In this document: positions 59,974-64,000 of the stretch, piece after piece
Layout: each line of letters begins with the position of its first letter
Position numbering within the stretch: the stretch's first letter is position 1
Assembly (NCBI RefSeq): GCF_040358985.1
Contig: NZ_CP132932.1
Span: 3,038,001-3,102,000 of the forward strand
From: Tunturibacter empetritectus
GTDB taxonomy: Bacteria > Acidobacteriota > Terriglobia > Terriglobales > Acidobacteriaceae
DNA length: 64,000 nt
Direction: 5' to 3'
The notes under the pieces: generated by a model
What the model was told of the DNA's origin: nothing
Databases searched by the model: none
The model's input: the letters and a program-made list of their open reading frames with translations, nothing else
Translations under genes and position numbers: made by a program

Positions 59974-61353
59974 ATGTCCATCCGCCAGCAGATCCAGCCC
60001 GTGCTCACCCTAGCCCTCCCACTCATCCTTGCCGAACTCGGCTGGATGTCCATGGGCATCGTCGACACCATCATGGTCGGCCACATGGCCAATCCGGCAC
60101 TCGCCATCTCCGCTGCCGCTCTCGGCCAGGTCCTCTACAACACCATCGCCTTCGGCATCGCCGGAGTCCTCCTCGGCCTCGACACCTACCTCTCCCAGTC
60201 TCACGGGGCCGGCCGCTTCGACGAGGCCAACCGCTGGCTCCTCCACGGCCTCCTCCTCGCCGCCGGCCTCGCCCTCACGCTCATCCTCATCATCCTCTGC
60301 GCACCGTCCTTCATGCTCCGCCTCCCCATCGACCACGCCGTCCTCACCGGCTCAGTCGCCTTCCTCGACGCGCTCAACTACGGCACCCCGGCCCTCTTCC
60401 TCTACTTCACCCTCCGCCGCTACCTTCAGGCCTTCAACCACGTCCGGCCCATCGCCGCAGCTCTGGTCACCGCAAACCTCGTCAACGTCGTCGGCAACTG
60501 GTTCCTTATCTACGGGCACTCCTTCGGTCCCCTCCACATCCCGGCCCTCGGGGTCACGGGCTCAGGCCTCGCGACCTCCTTTTCCCGCTGCTATCTCGCC
60601 CTCTTCATGGTCATCGCCCTCTGGCGCATCGAACGCCGCCACCACTACGGCCTCCGCAGCATGGCCCGCCACTTCGAGCCCCGCCGCCTCCGCCGCCTCG
60701 CCCTCCTCGGAGCACCCGCCGGCGGTCAGATCTTCGTCGAAATCTCCATCTTCGGCATGGTCACCTTTCTAATCGGAGTCATGGGGCGGCTTCCCCTCGC
60801 TGGACACGAGATCGCCCTCAACTGCGCCAGCTTCACCTTCATGGTCCCCTTCGCCATCTCCGCCGCAGCCGCAGTGCGCGTCGGCCAGGCCATCGGCCGC
60901 AAAGCTCCCAGCGAAGCGGCCTCCGCAGGTTGGGCCGCAATCCTACTCGGCGCAGGCGTCATGGCCTGCTTCTCCGCTGTTCTGCTTCTTATGCCCCACG
61001 CAATCGCGAGCAGCTTCACCGCCGATCGCGACGTCATCGCTGCCACCATCCCCCTGCTCTTCGTAGCCGCTATCTTCCAGTTCTTCGACGGCCTCCAGAT
61101 CACCGCCACCGGTTCGCTCCGCGGCGCAGGGAACACCCACGCCGGCCTCATCGTCCAGATCGTCGGCTACTGGATCATCGGTCTCCCCATCGGCTACCTC
61201 TTCGGCTTCCGCCTCCACTACGGAGCCGTCGGCCTCTGGATGGGCCTGTGTGCGGGCCTCATCGTAGCGGGCACCACCCTCACCCTCATCTGGCGCCACA
61301 CCACCAAAAAACAGCTTTTAGCCCTTAGCTCTCAGCCTTTAGCTAGAAGCTAA
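59974..61353 (+). CDS. MATE family efflux transporter
   Basis: The 459-residue membrane protein has about twelve hydrophobic helices and the two MATE halves, starting LTLALPLILAELGWMSMGIVDT and with GIAGVLLGLDTYLSQSHGAGR-type sequence (in part GLDTYLSQSHGAG) and the second-half repeat GGQIFVEISIFGMVTFLIG. It exports cationic drugs or metabolites by Na+ or H+ antiport. The IS1595-family element is inserted 67 bp upstream and may have separated it from its original promoter. Its stop overlaps the stop of the convergent EamA gene by 4 bp within a hairpin. Confidence 0.9.
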   Translation: MSIRQQIQPVLTLALPLILAELGWMSMGIVDTIMVGHMANPALAISAAALGQVLYNTIAFGIAGVLLGLDTYLSQSHGAGRFDEANRWLLHGLLLAAGLALTLILIILCAPSFMLRLPIDHAVLTGSVAFLDALNYGTPALFLYFTLRRYLQAFNHVRPIAAALVTANLVNVVGNWFLIYGHSFGPLHIPALGVTGSGLATSFSRCYLALFMVIALWRIERRHHYGLRSMARHFEPRRLRRLALLGAPAGGQIFVEISIFGMVTFLIGVMGRLPLAGHEIALNCASFTFMVPFAISAAAAVRVGQAIGRKAPSEAASAGWAAILLGAGVMACFSAVLLLMPHAIASSFTADRDVIAATIPLLFVAAIFQFFDGLQITATGSLRGAGNTHAGLIVQIVGYWIIGLPIGYLFGFRLHYGAVGLWMGLCAGLIVAGTTLTLIWRHTTKKQLLALSSQPLARS

Positions 61354-61362
61354 AGGCTAAAA
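61316..61362. terminator. Nested hairpins spanning both convergent stop codons
   Basis: GCCTTTAGCT (61335-61344) and AGCTAAAGGC (61348-61357) form a perfect 10-bp stem around AGA. Outer TTTTAGCC (61316-61323) can instead pair with GGCTAAAA (61355-61362). Both stop codons (61350-61353) lie in it. No T-run follows, but it may limit read-through between the convergent genes. Confidence 0.5.
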
Positions 61363-62273
61363 GCCACCGTCTCCTCGCGCACCCTGGTCTTCGACCGCGT
61401 CGTCAACGTAACCGCCGAAGCAAGAATCAACCCGCCCCCAACCCAGGCGCTCGGCCCCAGCCGCTCCCCCAGCACAATCACTCCCAACAAACTCCCAATC
61501 AGCGGCTCCATATTCAGCAACACCCCCGCCTGCGAAGCCGGAACCTGCGTCATCCCCCAGTTCCACAACAGGGTAGTCGTAGCCGTACACAGCACCCCAC
61601 TCGCAGCCAGCGCCAGCCAAGCCTTCACCGACACCCCCGCCATCGGCGGCATCCCATACCGCACCGGGACCCACACCATCAGCATCAAGGTCCCAAGCAG
61701 CAACCCATACGCCGTCACCACAATATGCGAGTGCCGCCCCATCAACTGCTTGTTGAAGAGAATCCAGAACAGCGCAATCAGCAACGACACCACCACCAGC
61801 GCATCCCCAGCCAGCGTAGCGCCCCCCTTGGCGTGCAATCCACCACCCAGCGCAATCAGAGCCGCCCCGCAGGTAGATCCCGCCAGAGCCACCCACCCCA
61901 CCCAGTCCATCCGCTCATGCGCATACGCCGCCGCCCCTACCGCAAGAATCACCGGCATCGTCCCCACCATCAGCGAGGCATGGCTCACCGTAGTAATCGA
62001 CAACCCATAGAACTGAATCAGAAACTGCAGCGGCACCCCAAGAAACGAGGCAGCCAGCAGCATTCCCCACTCCCGCCGGTTCAACCCCGGGCGATGGGTC
62101 ACCAGCAACGGCAGCAGCACCACCATCGCAAACAGAAACCGGTACAGCACCATATGCGCGAAGCTCATCTCCGCCAGCGCAATCTTCCCGAAGAAGAACC
62201 CGCACCCCCACAGCGAACTAGCCAGCGCACAAGCCGCAAACCCCAGTGCCCGTCGTTTCTCTAAAACCACCAT
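61350..62273 (-). CDS. EamA/DMT family transporter
   Basis: I start at ATG 62273 (MVVLEKRRALGF); the frame is open to a TTG at 62291. The 307-residue protein has ten hydrophobic helices in two EamA repeats (SSLWGCGFFFGKIALAE in the first, NKQLMGRHSHIVVTAYGL in the second) and the PLIGSLLGVIVLGERLG motif typical of drug/metabolite transporters. It probably exports an amino acid or metabolite; substrate unknown. Convergent overlap with the MATE gene by 4 bp. Confidence 0.88.
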   Translation of the reverse strand: MVVLEKRRALGFAACALASSLWGCGFFFGKIALAEMSFAHMVLYRFLFAMVVLLPLLVTHRPGLNRREWGMLLAASFLGVPLQFLIQFYGLSITTVSHASLMVGTMPVILAVGAAAYAHERMDWVGWVALAGSTCGAALIALGGGLHAKGGATLAGDALVVVSLLIALFWILFNKQLMGRHSHIVVTAYGLLLGTLMLMVWVPVRYGMPPMAGVSVKAWLALAASGVLCTATTTLLWNWGMTQVPASQAGVLLNMEPLIGSLLGVIVLGERLGPSAWVGGGLILASAVTLTTRSKTRVREETVAFSL

Positions 62274-62302
62274 CCTTCCACTCTCGCACAATTAAAAGCG
62301 AA

Positions 62303-62331
62303 CGGGAGAGAAAGCCGAAGCCTCTCTCCCG
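62303..62331 (-). terminator. Hairpin after the M13 peptidase gene
   Basis: CGGGAGAG (62303-62310) and CTCTCCCG (62324-62331) form an 8-bp stem, about 36 bp after the peptidase stop on the minus strand. It is followed by TTCGCTTTTAATT, a weak T-run. Confidence 0.55.
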
Positions 62332-62366
62332 CAGCAATCCGAACCGGAAAGGTTATGCCAACTTGC

Positions 62367-64000
62367 TTACCAGACGCGGCAACTCTTCACCGGCACCATT
62401 GGCGCGCCCTTCTTGCAGCCAAACGCCGCCGCAAATCCAGGCTGATTCACAATCGCACCATTCGCACGGAAGTGGTCCGGCGAGTGAGGATCGGTCAGCA
62501 CCTGCGTCCGCACCTGCTCCGGCCGCGGATTCTCGCACCAGTTCTGCGCGTAACCGATGTAGAACCTCTGCGGGGCCGTGTATCCGTCCTTCTTCGCTGT
62601 CAGATCGACGCCCTCCTTCTTTGCGCGATCGAGGTAAGCCATATAAGCCAGCAGCAAACCGCCGTTGTCCGCGGTATTTTCGCCTAGCGTCAGCCTGCCA
62701 TTCACCTTCACATCATCGACGGCAACGAAGCTGCCATACTCATCCGCCAGGCAGTCCGTCCGAGCCACGAAGTTCTTCGTATCCTCCGCCGTCCACCAGT
62801 CGCTCAGGTTGCCTTTCCCATCAAACTTCTTGCCTTGATCATCGAACCCATGCGTTAGTTCATGACCAATCACTGCGCCAATATGCCCATAGTTCACGGC
62901 GTCATCCTGCTTCGGGTCGTAGAACGAAGGCTGCAGAATTCCTGCAGGAAAGTTGATCGTATTCTGGCTATCGTCGTAGTCCGCATTCACCGTCGGTGGC
63001 GTCATATCCCATTCGAAGATGTTGACAGGCTGCCCGATCTTCGCCAGTTGCCGATCATTCTCGAATGCATCCGCACGTCGTGCATTCCCCAGCGCATCGT
63101 CCGGCTTGATCTCCAGCTTGGTGTAGTCTCGCCACTTATCCGGATAGCCGATCTTATTTGTAACCTGGTGCAGCTTCTCTTTCGCCCGCGTCTTCGTCGT
63201 AGCCGACATCCAGTCGAGTTGATCGATATCGTGTCCCATGGCCGTTTCAATGTCAGCGACCATCTCCATCATCTTCGCCTTACTGTCTCCGGCGAAGTAC
63301 TGCTCCACATACACCTTACCCAAAGCCTCTCCCAGCGCGCCATTCACCGAGTTCGAACAACGCTTCCAACGCGCGGCCTGCTCCGGCTGCCCGTTCAACT
63401 TGCGTCCGTAAAAGTCAAAATTCTCGGCATCGAATCTCTTCGGCAATCTGCCCGCATAAGTCGTCAACACCTGGTATCGCAGGTAAGCCTTCAGCGTCTC
63501 CAGGTTCGTCGCATCAATCTCCTTAGTCAGCGCAGGGAAGAACTCCGGCGTCGCATTATTGATCTCGCTCACCCTCGGCGAATGGATTGCGTCTTGAAAC
63601 TCTCCAAAGTTCAGCCCCGGCACTGTCGCTTCAAACTTGGCAATAGGTTGTAGATGATAAGTCTTCTCCGGGTCGCGCATCTCGGTCACACCCATTGATG
63701 CCTTGGCCAGTGCCGTCTCGAACGTCAGAATCGAATGAGCATCCTTTGTCGCCTTTTCCGGCGAGCTCCCCGCCAGCTCAAGCATCTTCGCGACGTGTGC
63801 GACATACTGATCCCGAAGCTCAACATCTTTCGCTCCCGTTCGCAGGTAATAGTCTTTTTCCGGCAATCCGAGCCCGCCCTGCTGCACAGATGCGATCTGT
63901 TTGGTTGCGTCCTTGAAGTCCTGCTGTTCCCCATAACCAAAGAACACATTCACGCCGATCCTTTGCAGGTTGCCGGCCAAGGCTGACAGTTCTTCCTTGC
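62367..64000 (-). CDS. M13 family metallopeptidase (neprilysin-like), 5' end outside the window
   Basis: At least 544 codons are present and the frame stays open through the window edge (reading KEELSALAGNLQR at the boundary), so the signal peptide and N-terminal domain lie beyond it. Zinc-binding HELTH is in VIGHELTHGFDD, the third ligand region is GENTADNGG, and the C-terminus is CRVW, the canonical M13 ending. It cleaves peptides in the periplasm or outside the cell. The M13 N-domain (DFKDATKQIASVQQGGLGLP) is partly seen. Confidence 0.93.
   Translation of the reverse strand, partial: KEELSALAGNLQRIGVNVFFGYGEQQDFKDATKQIASVQQGGLGLPEKDYYLRTGAKDVELRDQYVAHVAKMLELAGSSPEKATKDAHSILTFETALAKASMGVTEMRDPEKTYHLQPIAKFEATVPGLNFGEFQDAIHSPRVSEINNATPEFFPALTKEIDATNLETLKAYLRYQVLTTYAGRLPKRFDAENFDFYGRKLNGQPEQAARWKRCSNSVNGALGEALGKVYVEQYFAGDSKAKMMEMVADIETAMGHDIDQLDWMSATTKTRAKEKLHQVTNKIGYPDKWRDYTKLEIKPDDALGNARRADAFENDRQLAKIGQPVNIFEWDMTPPTVNADYDDSQNTINFPAGILQPSFYDPKQDDAVNYGHIGAVIGHELTHGFDDQGKKFDGKGNLSDWWTAEDTKNFVARTDCLADEYGSFVAVDDVKVNGRLTLGENTADNGGLLLAYMAYLDRAKKEGVDLTAKKDGYTAPQRFYIGYAQNWCENPRPEQVRTQVLTDPHSPDHFRANGAIVNQPGFAAAFGCKKGAPMVPVKSCRVW

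Noticed and set aside
1..64000. CRISPR array, tRNA or rRNA genes
   Set aside because: No regularly spaced identical repeats, no TTCGAATCC-type T-loop with matching stems and no rRNA sequence were seen; the palindromic elements are dispersed, not arrayed.

Overview
The window is a GC-rich bacterial chromosome segment with tightly packed genes, many convergent or divergent switches and long shadow ORFs from third-position G+C. The gene repertoire points to Acidobacteriota, most likely class Terriglobia (Granulicella/Edaphobacter/Terriglobus-like): a DUF2339/DUF3999 pair, YpdA-type reductase, patatin-barrel protein, RNase J, Tat-exported HisC-like aminotransferase, PA2169-type helical-bundle protein and M13 peptidase. 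This assignment is inference from protein recognition. No rRNA, tRNA, CRISPR array or replication origin was seen.

Layout. 0.2-6.4 kb: GvpL/F-like protein, OmpA-type envelope protein, small conserved protein, an MDR oxidoreductase and an ABC-2 exporter pair. 6.4-10.5 kb: a more AT-rich surface-glycan block on the minus strand (GT39-like transferase, acyltransferase 3, FAD oxidoreductase that appears to start at ATC). 10.7-13.2 kb: YpdA-like reductase and two response regulators. 13.3-22.8 kb: DUF2339-DUF3999 pair, FtsK, helical-bundle stress protein, DoxX-like protein, UppP, SH3/TPR protein. 23-31.4 kb: TPR membrane protein coupled to a ClC channel, threonine dehydratase family enzyme, patatin-barrel protein, RNase J. 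31.8-37.4 kb: small membrane protein, RpiA, a DHFR-like/YCII/ECF sigma cluster, mercuric-reductase-like flavoprotein. 37.6-47.3 kb: an aspartate-family (lysine/DAP) block: asd, lysC, dapB, M29 aminopeptidase, Tat aminotransferase, dapA, a secreted protein and dapD, broken by two plus-strand membrane proteins. 47.4-53.5 kb: membrane protein plus cupredoxin-like lipoprotein, NAD-type isocitrate dehydrogenase, NrdR, flippase-like protein, lytic transglycosylase, HAD phosphatase. 53.6-57.2 kb: small membrane protein, threonine synthase, STAS protein, and a quinone oxidoreductase gene with an in-frame amber codon. 57.7-59.9 kb: a complete IS1595-family element. 60-64 kb: MATE exporter, EamA transporter, partial M13 peptidase.

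Three observations stand out. (1) A family of intergenic palindromic elements (seven loci, ten half-copies) with three hairpins; the middle stem differs in sequence between copies but stays paired, and every locus begins or ends within about 25 bp of a stop codon. (2) An IS1595-family element defined at 57739-59898 by related terminal inverted repeats and an 8-bp target duplication, carrying a membrane-protein passenger gene and a 53-codon lysine-rich ORF besides the transposase. (3) An FAD oxidoreductase whose dinucleotide-binding N-terminus can only be reached from an ATC codon placed correctly after a strong Shine-Dalgarno sequence.

The aspartate-family genes form the main pathway unit: LysC and Asd make aspartate semialdehyde, DapA and DapB make tetrahydrodipicolinate, DapD succinylates it, and ThrC (about 7 kb away) serves the threonine branch. 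The DAP aminotransferase, DapE, DapF and LysA steps are not in the window.
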